A program made the position numbers and the translations under genes. 64,000 nucleotides of DNA from Undaria pinnatifida (Eukaryota; Sar; Phaeophyceae; Laminariales; Alariaceae): the NCBI GenBank assembly GCA_012845835.1, contig JABAKD010000030.1, positions 12,751,580 to 12,815,579 on the forward strand, in the 5' to 3' direction. Below, piece after piece: positions 14,501-22,920 of this stretch; the first letter of the stretch is position 1, and every line of letters starts with the position of its first letter. The notes under the pieces were generated by a model. It had not been told where the DNA came from and did no database searches. It worked only from the letters and a program-made list of their open reading frames with translations.

Positions 14501-16959
14501 CACACCACACCGTGCGGGGCGGTATTGACCCGGGCAAAGACCGTTTTCGTCCCCGGTGTGTTGCAATTTCAACTCTGTCGAAGGGTTTCTTTTCCGGGGA
14601 TGGGAACTTATCGTCCCCAGGTGAGGCGGGCTCTCGACGTTGTCCCGATGGGCATATCTCGCTGCGCGCTGGCTCCATGGGCCCCAGCCGATCAGCAGCC
14701 CGCCCCGGCCGTGTAGGCGGAGGCTTCCCGGTCTCGTGCGGTGGTCGACTGGGCGGTGGCGGATTTCAATGCGGTCAACACATGCCACGAGAAGGCCGTG
14801 ATGACCGCATTAAAATCTGCCGCCGAGCGGTCGACCGCCGCGCGAGACCGAGAAGCCTCCGCCTGCACGGCCGGGGCGGGCTGCCGCAAGGCGGCAGAGA
14901 AGGCGAGGGGAAGCCAAACAAGACCATATTGGGGTGGCGAGGGCGGGACGTGACCCACTCGCCGGGCTCGGCGGCGCAGAATCAAGGTGCGCGACGAAGC
15001 TGATTTCGTGGGCGAAGCTGACGCTGAATCAGACCCAAGAGTTTACAGGTGACCCGTAGCTACCAATGGGGCGCGCATAGCTTTCGTCGGCTGCTACCTG
15101 TTCCGCTTTTTCAGCCGCGTCTGTGGCATCTGTCTCGCCCTGCAGGGCACGGGCTGTCATTTCATGAACCCATATGCTGCAAGGTGGGGCTACACTATTG
15201 GGTGCACCAGCAACTCCCCTAGCCCCACTACTCTTTTCCTTTGCCCGGTACGATCGACCGTTCCGCACCGCTACGGCCACGATGGCCCCGCCAGGCACTG
15301 CGGCCGTGGTTACCACGCTCGCCGACGGATCTAGGCCTACCGCCCTCATCCGGCACGAGACGAACCCAACCGCGAGAGCGATAAGCTCAGGTCCGCTATT
15401 TCAGATCCAAGAGGCGGACAACCCATACCACCCAGCGCACTCACCACGTCGCCCGGCATCGCTGCAGAAGGTGCAGTCGTGGCGGCGGCCGGGTCGCATG
15501 CCGGGCCCTTTCCCTCCTCCGAGGGGGAGACCACAGGAGAGCGCGAGGCCTGGCCCCCACCCGTGTCGCCCCTTCCGGGCGGAGAGGTCGGGCGAGCGAA
15601 GGGCGATTTGGCCGCTGCAAGTTCCCGATACGACATGCGGCGACGACGCACAGGGAAATCCAAGAAGCATTTGGTGGGCAATTTCGTCGAGGCGGGGGGG
15701 TAGGGATAGCTTGGGGAGACGGTACTTCTAACTTCTAGCAGCAACGACGCGCTGGCTGCTGGCTCCATGAGCTCCTGCCGATGGGGGTGGGGTTTACACA
15801 CCGTGCGGGGCGGTATAGACCCTTGGTATCATTATTTTCGTCCCAGGGGTGGAGTAGCAGATGCATGGGGGGATTTCTGATCCGGGAGTGAGACTCTATC
15901 CTCCCGGGGTGCCGTTCGCTCCATGAGCCCAAGTTAATCAGCGATCAGCCCATGGGGTAGGGGTTTGTGTGGGGCGGTGTCGACCCGAGGGATTGCCGTT
16001 TTTGTCCCCGGTTGGTGGTAGTTTTGGATATATGGAGGGATTTATGAACCGGCAATGGGACCCTGTCCTCCCCGGGTGCAGTAGAATCTCCATGCCCCTG
16101 TGGCTAGAATATTCCTGGTCAGCACCAATCTTCCAGAAAAGAGCCAGCGGCCTCTGGCAGGCATTTAATAGGCCAATCAGCGGCCCGAATCGCTATTCAA
16201 AATTGTAGGCCGGCGTAATTCAAAGTTGTAAGCCGGCAACAAGGCTGGCTCGATGGCTGTTGGGACTGCATCGGGATTTTTGGCAATGCTGAACACGCGA
16301 CAGCCGCGACTCGGCGGGGCTTGAGACCTAGTGTTGTGCTTGTTTTGTCATTAAATCGTGGCGACCCAGAGAAGCTACCTGGTACCTCTTATCCTGAAGT
16401 ACTAATAGATCTAAGAACGCGCTGCTTGTCCTTTTGGCCTCGTTGTCCTTTGTCCGTTTGCAGGAGCACGGCTTGAGGGTAAGGAAGTATCACCGGCATG
16501 GCAAGGGGTGGGCGCACAGGGTGGTCAAGTATGACCCCACCCTCCCGGGCCTGCGATGGAAAACCAGCAAGTGGTGGGACTCGGGCGGCGGGCAGGTAGG
16601 GATCGCTTGTAGGAATGGTTGTTGGATGGTTGTTGTTGTTGTTGTTGTCGTTGATGTTGTTGTTGTTGCTGCTGTTGCTGTTGCTGCCGTTGTCGTGGCC
16701 GTTGTTTGTTGTTGTTTTTTTTGTGTTTGCTTGCTTACGAAACTCTTCCCCGCGCTGCCCCACACACTCCCAGATCCCTCTGGGCGACGTCCTAGACGTC
16801 GAAAGACGCGGAAAGGTCGTGTGGATCAAGTGCTTACACCTCGGAACGGTGGGATTTGAAGCATCACTCGAAACAGACGCCGTCATATTTTACCTCGCGA
16901 TCGACTCGCTGCTTGACAAACGGTGTGGAGTGGAGGACAGCGTCAAGATGGGCCTATAG
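2130..16959 (+). CDS. Spliced gene for a protein with a C-terminal PH-like domain (N-terminal end uncertain)
   Basis: Four exons are read: 2,130-2,520, 12,646-12,819, 16,464-16,595 and 16,774-16,959 with TAG stop. All junctions are GT-AG and all fall in phase 0, giving at least 293 residues if nothing is missing. The N-terminal 130 residues are rich in Ser, Gly and Thr and look disordered. A charged linker follows (EEEESEVKAE). The last about 120 residues resemble a pleckstrin-homology domain of the PLC-like type: strand residues GLRVRKYHRHGKGW, then LRWKT, then IPLGDVLDVE, and a closing hydrophobic helix (VIFYLAIDSLL). PH domains bind phosphoinositides or proteins at membranes. The substrate and pathway cannot be told. 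The gap of about 10.1 kb between the first two exons may hide further exons. The true start could be upstream or at ATG 2,290. Confidence 0.65.
2725..3300. repeat. R2 family: three tandem copies, about 180 bp each
   Basis: Three successive units each contain an ACAGAGA...GCAAATACAGC core, a GTGCAATGCCAACCGCATTG-like core and a GTTTTGTGTTTTG-rich tail. Diverged relatives of the central core lie at 40,190-40,915 (two copies), 51,830-51,905 and 57,070-57,190. The units sit in the long first intron of the PH gene. I do not recognise the family. Confidence 0.75.
3301..4545. other. Intronic stretch with no gene recognised
   Basis: Apart from a TATG tetranucleotide run near 3,862-3,886, I see no coding segment or strong repeat here. 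The region would fall inside the first long intron of the PH gene if that model is right. Confidence 0.35.
4546..4945 (-). repeat. R1 family copy, minus orientation, with C-rich end
   Basis: The reverse complement matches 38,775-39,165 along most of its length. Shared parts are the TGTGAGATCGAAGATTTTGT-type head, the GCAAGCTGTG and TACTCCGATCGCGCGTATTA segments, CGGCGACTCCCCTTG, and the AAATCTGACAGCTGTGGAAGG block. Both copies then run into a homopolymer-rich end, C-rich here and G-rich in the other orientation. The family has no recognisable coding capacity. Confidence 0.75.
4889..5022. repeat. Palindromic pair of R1 heads
   Basis: Left arm 4,889-4,942 and right arm 4,972-5,020 are near-perfect reverse complements. 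Each contains a TGTGAGATCGAA or TTCGATCTCACA core. They flank an AT-rich spacer with TTATAATATATTATAAAAAA. This is two R1 head segments abutting in opposite directions and would fold into a stem of about 50 bp. Confidence 0.75.
5030..6655. other. Intronic stretch with no gene recognised
   Basis: Small frames occur on both strands but none shows both splice context and protein-like composition. Two TACC(A/T)GGTA words lie near 5,286 and 5,482. Confidence 0.35.
6656..6895. repeat. Degenerate minisatellite of ATTGACTATTAATAGTAGT-type units
   Basis: Repeated variants of TATTGACTATTAATAGTAG run over about 160 bp and then fade into TAATAGTAATA-type runs up to about 6,893. Copies differ by small substitutions and length changes, consistent with slippage. 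Confidence 0.7.
7262..7660. repeat. Cluster of TACC(A/T)GGTA palindromic words
   Basis: Exact words occur near 7,269 and 7,289, with an overlapping pair near 7,630. A near-match lies at about 7,316. A related palindrome, TACTCCGGAGTA, lies at about 7,211-7,222. No gene is recognised around them. Confidence 0.6.
7708..7742. repeat. (CTA)n microsatellite
   Basis: About eleven consecutive CTA/ACT units. It is of the same type as the much longer tract at 41,386-41,634. Confidence 0.9.
8028..8225 (+). repeat. Two R1 head fragments
   Basis: 8,028-8,056 carries the R1 leading segment (ATAAAAAATGAAAATACACT then CCAGCT) and stops. 8,150-8,225 carries a variant head (CAGCTGTGAGTTCGA, then CATCTTTGCAAGCTGCGT). 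The variant is closest to the fragment at 57,785-57,850, where GAGTTCGA replaces GAGATCGA. This suggests two R1 subfamilies. Confidence 0.65.
8226..11460. other. Intronic stretch with no gene recognised
   Basis: The longest open frame here (9,495-10,124, plus) has His- and Leu-rich, non-protein-like composition and no splice context. A CCG/CCA-rich run lies near 9,749-9,795. An exon of the PH gene could still hide here. Confidence 0.35.
11465..11715. repeat. Degenerate tandem segments sharing a GGTGCTCTCG core
   Basis: Three segments near 11,467, 11,517 and 11,669 share CATGCCGTC...GCTCTCGCCA...CAAGAGC-like sequence. The surroundings have repeated CTCCTC runs. Open frames across it are simple-sequence artefacts. 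Confidence 0.45.
12130..12232. repeat. (CTA)n-type microsatellite, imperfect
   Basis: The tract is CTACTACTA and ATTACTACT runs with TGC/ATT interruptions. It lies about 410 bp upstream of the linker exon of the PH gene. Confidence 0.85.
12646..12819 (+). CDS. PH-domain gene, linker exon
   Basis: This exon is 174 bp, 58 codons, phase 0 at both ends. The acceptor is GCTATCAG| and the donor CAG|GTGGGT. The product is an acidic run (DEEEESE), a Ser/Ala stretch, then a basic amphipathic segment with QRRLKKRARAWRVFLAVMQ. That last segment reads as the first strand of the PH-like fold, completed by the next exon. Codons are GC-rich at the third position, unlike the surrounding repeats. Confidence 0.65.
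13890..16100. repeat. About 200-bp tandem satellite, six units, interrupted by an insert
   Basis: Units begin near 13,890, 14,110, 14,333, 14,476, 15,769 and 15,946. Each opens with TGGGGTTTCCACACCGTGCG-like sequence. Next come GTATCGACCCG, a GTTTTCGTCCC-like block, a TAGATATATGGA-like block and, in most, GGCTCCATGAGCCC and GATCAGCAATCAGC at the end. The array lies in the PH gene intron 12,820-16,463 and is split by a GC-rich insert at 14,693-15,765. Confidence 0.75.
14693..15765. mobile_element. GC-rich insert with foldback end inside the satellite
   Basis: The insert starts with a long inverted repeat (arms about 14,698-14,783 and 14,799-14,882) and is flanked by satellite units on both sides. 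Within the foldback both strands encode the same run, DREASA/YTAGAGC, so the palindrome arose by duplication of a coding-like sequence. The rest holds open frames on both strands with Ala/Gly/Pro-rich products that I do not recognise. It may be a fragment of a mobile element, but no transposase or reverse transcriptase motif is visible. Confidence 0.45.
16464..16595 (+). CDS. PH-domain gene, core PH exon
   Basis: This exon is 132 bp, 44 codons, phase 0 at both ends. The acceptor is TTTGCAG| after a pyrimidine tract and the donor CAG|GTAGGG. The residues GLRVRKYHRHGKGWAHRVVK and, shortly after, LRW match the pattern seen at the start of PLC-type PH domains: a glycine, a Lys-x-His/Tyr pair, Gly-Lys, a basic residue before a beta strand, then Leu-x-Trp. 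The basic residues sit where phosphoinositide-binding side chains usually lie. That functional reading is inference. Confidence 0.75.
16619..16692. repeat. (TTG)n microsatellite in the last PH-gene intron
   Basis: TTG units with GCT and GTC interruptions fill much of the 178-bp intron, just before the terminal exon acceptor. On the plus (transcribed) strand the run enriches the T content upstream of the splice site. Confidence 0.85.
16774..16959 (+). CDS. PH-domain gene, terminal exon with stop
   Basis: This exon has 61 codons plus TAG. The acceptor is CACACTCCCAG|, after an intron of only 178 bp that contains a (TTG)n run. The sequence IPLGDVLDVERRGKVVW is the expected later PH strand pair. 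The segment DAVIFYLAIDSLLDKR is the expected C-terminal helix. The protein ends soon after with SVKMGL. No clear AATAAA signal is seen just downstream; a 30-base poly-G run begins about 95 bp after the stop. Confidence 0.75.
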   Translation: MPLGDVLDVERRGKVVWIKCLHLGTVGFEASLETDAVIFYLAIDSLLDKRCGVEDSVKMGL

Positions 16960-17054
16960 GGAACGCAAAACCATCGTGACGGGAAAACAGCGAACTGGAT
17001 TGAATTCAACCCCGCCAGGACGTGGGTTTCCTTGCACTCGGCACGCTTAGACAA

Positions 17055-17085
<31 letters not shown>

Positions 17086-17093
17086 GGGGGGGG
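17055..17093. repeat. Poly-G run, 30 G then A then 8 G
   Basis: A homopolymer of 30 G at 17,055-17,084 is followed by A and eight more G. Its exact length is uncertain in any assembly. It lies downstream of the PH gene. Confidence 0.9.
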
Positions 17094-17783
17094 TTCTCTT
17101 GCCATCGCGCGCGCGGGCTGCTGTGATTGGCCTGCTGTTTGCGTCGCGGGCTGTAATTGTTTCTCAGATGGCGGCAGAAGTAAAGCTTATTTGCTGCTAG
17201 TAGACACGCGCAACAAATCTGTTTCATGTTGTTTATTCCGCCTGTTGGGTCGATGGTCTTTGGCCTTGGCGTGGCACATGGGAAATGGTCTTGGTGTGGC
17301 ACATCGGAGGGGGGATGGTGCTTGCGCCGGGGGTAAGCATTCCCTCGAATGAAAGACGAAGTGCTTGATTGGCCAATTCCGCCCGGAGACGGTGGGGGTT
17401 GGGCGGGGAGGCTGACTGTGCCTTGAAGCAGCCGACCAGGCCTTTTGGCCTATTGGCTTTGCTGAAGCGGTACTTGTTACTCGCTCGCTCGCTCGAGTGC
17501 TATGAAAAGTGACTACCACTAAAGGAGCTGCGCCCATTTTGCTAAAGCCACGCATGCTCGCTGGATGGCTTTGCTCGATTGCTGAGGAGTAACAAAAAGG
17601 TGCTCCCGTTTTTGCTGAGGTCGGTAAGAGATCGGTGGTCCCGTTGGCGAATAGCGTTGTATCCTGACAAAATTGAGCTACGCACAGCCGTAGCTGTTCC
17701 TCTTCGTAGCAGTCGTTAAGCGTGTCAGCAGCAATTAGGCTGGTGTCCGTTTGGAGTTGTGTGGCGTCATATCGAGGTCGCCG

Positions 17784-18012
17784 GGTGACATGACGTGGCG
17801 TGGCGTGATGTGATGTGGCGTGGCGTGGCGTGGCGTGGCGTGGCCTCCGTTGGTCTCACTCGGGTAGTGTAAGGGTAGGAGGCTCTGTCGGTACAGTGTC
17901 TTACGGGGTAATAGGTTTTATTTCTCGCTTTTGTTGGTGCAGTGTCTTATTGGGAAGTACGTTTTATTTCTTGGTTGCTCGGTGCCATGTCTTACGGGGA
18001 AGTATTTTTTTT
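17784..18012. repeat. GGCGT minisatellite and a 50-bp triplication
   Basis: 17,792-17,841 is a run of TGGCG units with GATGT variants. About 55 bp later a unit with TGTCTTACGGG...AAGT.TTTTATTTCT occurs three times, near 17,899, 17,942 and 17,988. Confidence 0.75.
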
Positions 18013-18496
18013 TTGTTCGTTTTTTCTTATTCTTTGCTACGTCGATGGTCCGACGGGCGTGTTACTTAACGAGGGTGTCTTTGCTGTTCTATTGCCGTTT
18101 TATGGAGAGCGTGTTGGGACGAGAAGAGCCATTGCACAGCCTGCCGCTGCGGTGTACCTAGCTAGTGTACCGTCGACAAGGTCAAGACCCATGAATACGG
18201 GGGGGGGGGTAAGAAATGGTTTTGGGGAAGGGGGGGCTTAAACGCCCCGGGGGGGAGGGGCTTAACCAGCCCCAGTCGGGGAGCGGGCTTAACAAGCCCC
18301 GGTTTGCGAGGAGACTTCTCCAGTCCCGGTTGATTGTTTTCTTCCCGGTGTTTCTTCCCGATGTTTTGAAAAATAGCGCCGGTGGTTGATGAGCCTACGA
18401 TGGTTGCTTTCGACAGGGGGGGGTGGTGAAGGCGGTGACGTTTCGAAAGTGATTTCGCGGGCTTTTTGTCTCTCGATGCTTTGTATCTTTTTATTT

Positions 18497-18996
18497 NNNN
18501 NNNNNNNNNNNNNNNNNNNNNNNNNNNNNNNNNNNNNNNNNNNNNNNNNNNNNNNNNNNNNNNNNNNNNNNNNNNNNNNNNNNNNNNNNNNNNNNNNNNN
18601 NNNNNNNNNNNNNNNNNNNNNNNNNNNNNNNNNNNNNNNNNNNNNNNNNNNNNNNNNNNNNNNNNNNNNNNNNNNNNNNNNNNNNNNNNNNNNNNNNNNN
18701 NNNNNNNNNNNNNNNNNNNNNNNNNNNNNNNNNNNNNNNNNNNNNNNNNNNNNNNNNNNNNNNNNNNNNNNNNNNNNNNNNNNNNNNNNNNNNNNNNNNN
18801 NNNNNNNNNNNNNNNNNNNNNNNNNNNNNNNNNNNNNNNNNNNNNNNNNNNNNNNNNNNNNNNNNNNNNNNNNNNNNNNNNNNNNNNNNNNNNNNNNNNN
18901 NNNNNNNNNNNNNNNNNNNNNNNNNNNNNNNNNNNNNNNNNNNNNNNNNNNNNNNNNNNNNNNNNNNNNNNNNNNNNNNNNNNNNNNNNNNNNNNN
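18497..18996. other. Assembly gap of 500 N
   Basis: Exactly 500 unresolved bases, likely a placeholder length. It lies just before the C-rich zone, which would be hard to sequence through. Open frames drawn through it are meaningless. Confidence 0.99.
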
Positions 18997-19156
18997 GGAG
19001 GGTATGATGATAGTATGATGGCATGGTGGAGGGTATGATAGCTAAAATCCACTATGAAATAGAGTAAAAAACGAAGTACAAGGTACTACAATGGTAAGTA
19101 CTACAATACCGTAGCATTGATCAAAAGAAACAAATTAATTCAAAGCTTACAGAAAG

Positions 19157-19466
19157 CATATTAGAGGCTGTCACAGACACCGGCCACACCTTTTTTGCAG
19201 GCCTCTGTACTACTATTAAATAGGCAGGTGAACTCCACGCTTGGTCACTCACGTGCACCTGGTTTTAGATAACCTAATCTTGTATTAGTCCCACAAGCCA
19301 CGGTTAGAGCTAAACAGCTAAACACGTTGCTAGTCCGAGGAGCAAATGCATCATCCCGTTTTTTCTATACGCCCACATGCCTTCAAAGGCGTGTGAAGCC
19401 CTTCTATTTAGTGTCCGTATCCTAGATCTTACGCTTTGTTCAATTAGCCTCCCACGGCAATACCAT
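19157..19466 (+). repeat. Left arm of the long inverted repeat
   Basis: It is reverse-complementary to 24,143-24,438 over nearly all its length. It includes an internal short palindrome with CACATGCCTTCAAAGGCGTG. Confidence 0.75.
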
Positions 19467-19485
19467 CTAGCCACTCTCACCCTTT

Positions 19486-20062
19486 CACTCCCACCCCCCC
19501 CACCCCACTCGGCCAACCACCCCCACCCGCATTCCCTTCCCCGTGCTTCCCCCCCGTCTCCTTCCCCCTTACGGCCATTGTCCCCTCAACGCCTACTACT
19601 CCTACCCCCCACACCCATTTCCTCTCCCCCACGTCCACCCACCTCCCGGCCCACTCCCCCCAACGCCTTCCCCCCTGCCCCCATACTTCTGCCTAGCCCC
19701 TCCGCCGTTGCCTGCCCCCCCCCTCCCCTTCCCACTCCCCCCTTCCACTCCCCCCCAACTCCCACGCTCCCCTCCCCCCCCGGCCGACTACACTCCAGCC
19801 GTCTACCCCCCACCACCCCCCCGCTCGCCCCAAACCTCACTTCTCCCCCCCCCCTCCGCTGCTCCCCCGCCTCAACTCCCCCCTCCCCTCCCCCAATTGC
19901 CCCCCGCGCCTCCGCCCCCGCCTCCCGCCCCGCATCCCCCGCCCCCCCGCCCCCCCCTTCCCCCGCACCGACTCTCCATTCCCGATCCCCCACTCCCCAC
20001 CCCCCCACTCCCCGTCCCCCCACAACACCCTCCCCTAACTCCTAGCCCCCTCCCCCACCTTA
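19486..20062 (+). repeat. C-rich block 1 of the C-rich zone
   Basis: Runs of C broken by ACTCC, TCC and CGCC motifs; G is almost absent on the plus strand for hundreds of bases. The minus strand is correspondingly G-rich with many runs of four or more G. Long proline-rich or glycine-rich frames here are artefacts of composition. Confidence 0.85.
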
Positions 20063-20458
20063 AAAAAAGTATATACATATAATAGTTGGCCTCGGTTGGC
20101 ACCGGCGCTGTAAAACATTATATGTATATTGGGGTTGGCGTTGGTTGGCAACGACGGTGTAAAACATGCCAATCACTGCGTGAGCTAGATAACCAGGGTA
20201 CCGTTTTTATTATTTATTACTCTTTATTTATTTTTGGCGGTCACCATGATGGTTGTCCAGTTAGATCATATTGTGCGGGGTGGAGAACCCTGACTCCGCA
20301 CAAGGGGAGTGATCGCATCATGTAGTGTGAATATGGCAAGGCACCCACGAAGCAGTTACATAGTAACACCCATTGCTGTCTCTGGAGTGGCCACAACCAG
20401 AAAACAAAATATAACTCATTGGCGCTGTCATCCATAAGCAAGAACGTAGGCACAAGGT

Positions 20459-20662
20459 GCCGAAGAAGTCCGTCCTACGAGCGGCTTTTGGAAGGATGCA
20501 GTTCACCCTTCATGCGACTCGCCGAACACCTCACGGCGCTTCGCGCTTGTTGCAAGCAATGTCTGCCTGGTTGGTGAAAACCCGACGTGCTCCGTCCCGG
20601 CATAGTAGGGATGCGAGGGTCTATAGTCATACGACTACGGCGATGCACAAATTGAGTACACG
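20459..20662 (+). repeat. Repeat unit preceding C-rich blocks, copy 1
   Basis: The segment contains GCGACTCGCC, ACCTCACGG and GCTTCGCGCTTG. It ends with CATACGACTACGGCGATGCA just before a C-rich block. The same order recurs at 24,690-24,866. The last part alone recurs near 23,013-23,065 and 25,185-25,245, each time followed by C-rich DNA. It behaves like a fixed leader of the C-rich units. Confidence 0.65.
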
Positions 20663-21452
20663 CCCGCCCCTCCCACGTACCGACCCGCCCCCCCCCACAA
20701 CTCCCCTCCCCCCGCGCCCCCCCCCGCCCACTGCCCCCGCACCCACTCCCCAGTTCCACCCCTTCACGCTCACCCCCACCCACTCCCCACCCCCTATTGC
20801 CGAACACCCCACTCCACTCCCCTCCCCCCCGCTCCGTCCCCCCCACCTCCCGCCCCCCTCCCCCCCCTCCCCCACTCCACCCCTTCACGCTCACCCCCAC
20901 CCACTCCCCACCCCCTACTCCCGAACACCCCACTCCACTCCCCTCCCCCCCGCTCCGCCCCCCCCACCTCTCGCCCCCCTCCCCCCCCTCCCCCACTCCC
21001 CTCTTCCTCCCCCGCCGACTCCCACCCCTCCAACTCTCCCCCCTCAACTCCCCCCCCCCACTCCCCCCCCCCACTCCCCCCCCCCCCACTCCCCCCCCAC
21101 TCCCCCCCATTCCCCCCTCTCCGCTACCCCCCTCTCAACCCCCCCCCCCGAACTCACCCCCCCGTCCACTCTCCCCGCCTTCCACTCCCCGCCCCCCACT
21201 GCCCCTCCCCCACTCCCACCCCCGTACTCCCCCCTCTCCCACTCCCCCCTCCCCAACTCCCCCCCCCCTACTCCCCCCTCCCCCACTTCCCCCCCCTGCT
21301 CCACTGCCCTCATCTCAACTCTCTCCCCCCCACTCACCCCCCCCCACTCCACTCCCCTACTCCCCCACTCACTCTTCCCCCTAAATCCCCCCCCCACTTC
21401 CCCCCCCGCTTCCCCCCCCCACTCCACCTCCCCCCCTCCAACTCCCCGCAGG
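20663..21452 (+). repeat. C-rich block 2
   Basis: This contains a direct duplication of about 120 bp near 20,755-20,990: the segments from CCACCCCTTCACGCTCACCC through the CGAACACCCCACTCCACTCC part appear twice, almost identical. The rest is CCCCCCACTCC-type repeats with very little G. Confidence 0.85.
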
Positions 21453-21464
21453 ACGGGGATAGGA

Positions 21465-21812
21465 TAAGCAAACAGTATGTAGTATATGGAAGAAGCGTAA
21501 TGAGCGCCCAAATGTTGGAGGTGTCTGTATTAGGGGTAGGAACGATGCTCCGTGTCTCGAAAGGGATGCGTGGTCAATGGTCAAATGACTGAGAAGGTAA
21601 GCAATAAATGAGTACGCCCCCCCTCCCCCTCCCCCACCTCCCACACCCCCTCCCCACACCCCCCCCACACTCCCCCCGCCCCCACCCCCACCCCCACACT
21701 CCCCCCCCCCACTTCCACCCCCCGCCACTCCCCCCCCACCCACTCCCCCCCCACCCACTCCCCCCCCCCCCCACTCCCCTCCCCCACAGCCCCCCTCGAG
21801 TAACACAGTACT
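21465..21812 (+). repeat. Retroelement tail segment followed by C-rich block 3
   Basis: 21,465-21,612 carries the tail shared with 22,757-22,920, 24,520-24,664 and 25,545-25,680: GCGCCCAAATGTTGGAG, GAACGATGCTCCGT, CTCGAAAGGGATGCG and GGTCAATGGTCAAATGAC. A C-rich block follows directly (21,616-21,800). Confidence 0.75.
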
Positions 21813-21894
21813 AAGAGCAGAACTAGGAATGTACCCACTTAATACAAATAGAGACGTGAGAAAGTTGAAATGGCAATATGAAGTACCAGGTAGA

Positions 21895-21902
21895 TGATGA
21901 TG

Positions 21903-21949
<47 letters not shown>
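21895..21949. repeat. (GAT)n microsatellite
   Basis: About sixteen ATG/GAT units with one TG interruption, placed within the inverted-repeat-bounded element. Confidence 0.9.
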
Positions 21950-21994
21950 GTTAGATCATATGCCCGGAAAAAAGTTGCCAGCTTTTTTCTAATG

Positions 21995-22115
21995 TTATTC
22001 TGTTTATCCTCTGGTGGATGGGGAAAAATGAATTTCAAGTTCACCACACTTCCACGTATTTTCATACACGTCGTGTGTCAATTTAACTCAATTGCATTGG
22101 CAATCCAGCGTTAGC
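21995..22115 (+). repeat. R4 repeat copy 1
   Basis: It shares CCACGTATTTTCATACA, CGTGTGTCAA and the surrounding order with 45,512-45,660. Both begin with a CTCTGGTGGATGG-like or CTCCGGCGGATGG-like head and end with a TAGC/GCTAAC motif. Family unknown. Confidence 0.55.
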
Positions 22116-22119
22116 TGGC

Positions 22120-22920
22120 AAAAAGTTGCCAACCATGCATAGCCGATAGGGCTGTATGGGAGAAAACAACAAAAGGACGAGCTCGAATAAGATGGGATAA
22201 CAGAGTCGAGAAAATATGGAAGGATTTAGGGGGAGACCAAGAAGAGGTACTGTCTATAGATAAGCTTGGCGGGTGCAAGACCGAAGTAATTGAAAGAACA
22301 GAAAAAAGGGGAAGGCTAGCGCTAAGAAAGAAGGTGAAAGAGGAAAAGCACTTAGGTAGGGATATACGGGGGGTTGAGGGAAAATATTGGAATGAAAACG
22401 TATTGGCACGGCCCAGTGGATTACGCGAAAAAGCTGAAACTGCGATTTCGTGTAGGGGACCTGGATCTACCAAAAAAAAAGAAAGAGATATAACAGTGTA
22501 ATCGGGGGGAGGAGGACTTGGCTACACATATATGCACGTGTGGTACAACATTAGACAGTAGGACTCACATAGTAGGAGAATGTGAAAGATACAACGAGGA
22601 ACGGAGATGCGTTAGAGGAGGAGATGAGGAAATTTGATATATGTGACATGGAAGAGTTTGGTAGACCAGAGAGTAGCGAGAAAACGATCGCTATCCTATT
22701 AATAGCCTATTAATAGGAGAGATAGATGGTGACCGCAGACGGCGAAACAGGACGACGGGGATAGGATAAGCAAACAATTTCTATATAGTATAAGAAAGAA
22801 GCGTAATGAGCGCCCGAATGTTGAAGGTGTCTGTGCTAGGAGTAGGAACGATGCTCCGTCTCGAAAGGGATGCGCGGTCAATGGTCAAATGACTAAGGCA
22901 ATAAGCAACAAATTAGTACG
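22120..22920 (+). pseudogene. 3' part of a probable non-LTR retroelement, decayed
   Basis: Broken frames carry HICTCGTTLDSRTHIVGEC followed by ERYNEERRC. This CxC...HxxxxC arrangement resembles the cysteine-histidine segment that follows reverse transcriptase in many LINE-type proteins. Further on come the SEKTIAI-like segment and the conserved tail KRNERPNVEG...SRNDAPSRKG...NGQMTK. Stops and frame changes interrupt it, and no RT catalytic motif is present. It ends in a C-rich run. The family is inferred and not established. Confidence 0.5.

Noticed and set aside
18162-19052. Long frames of 177-296 codons across the assembly gap
   Set aside because: Most of their length is unresolved N translated as unknown residues.
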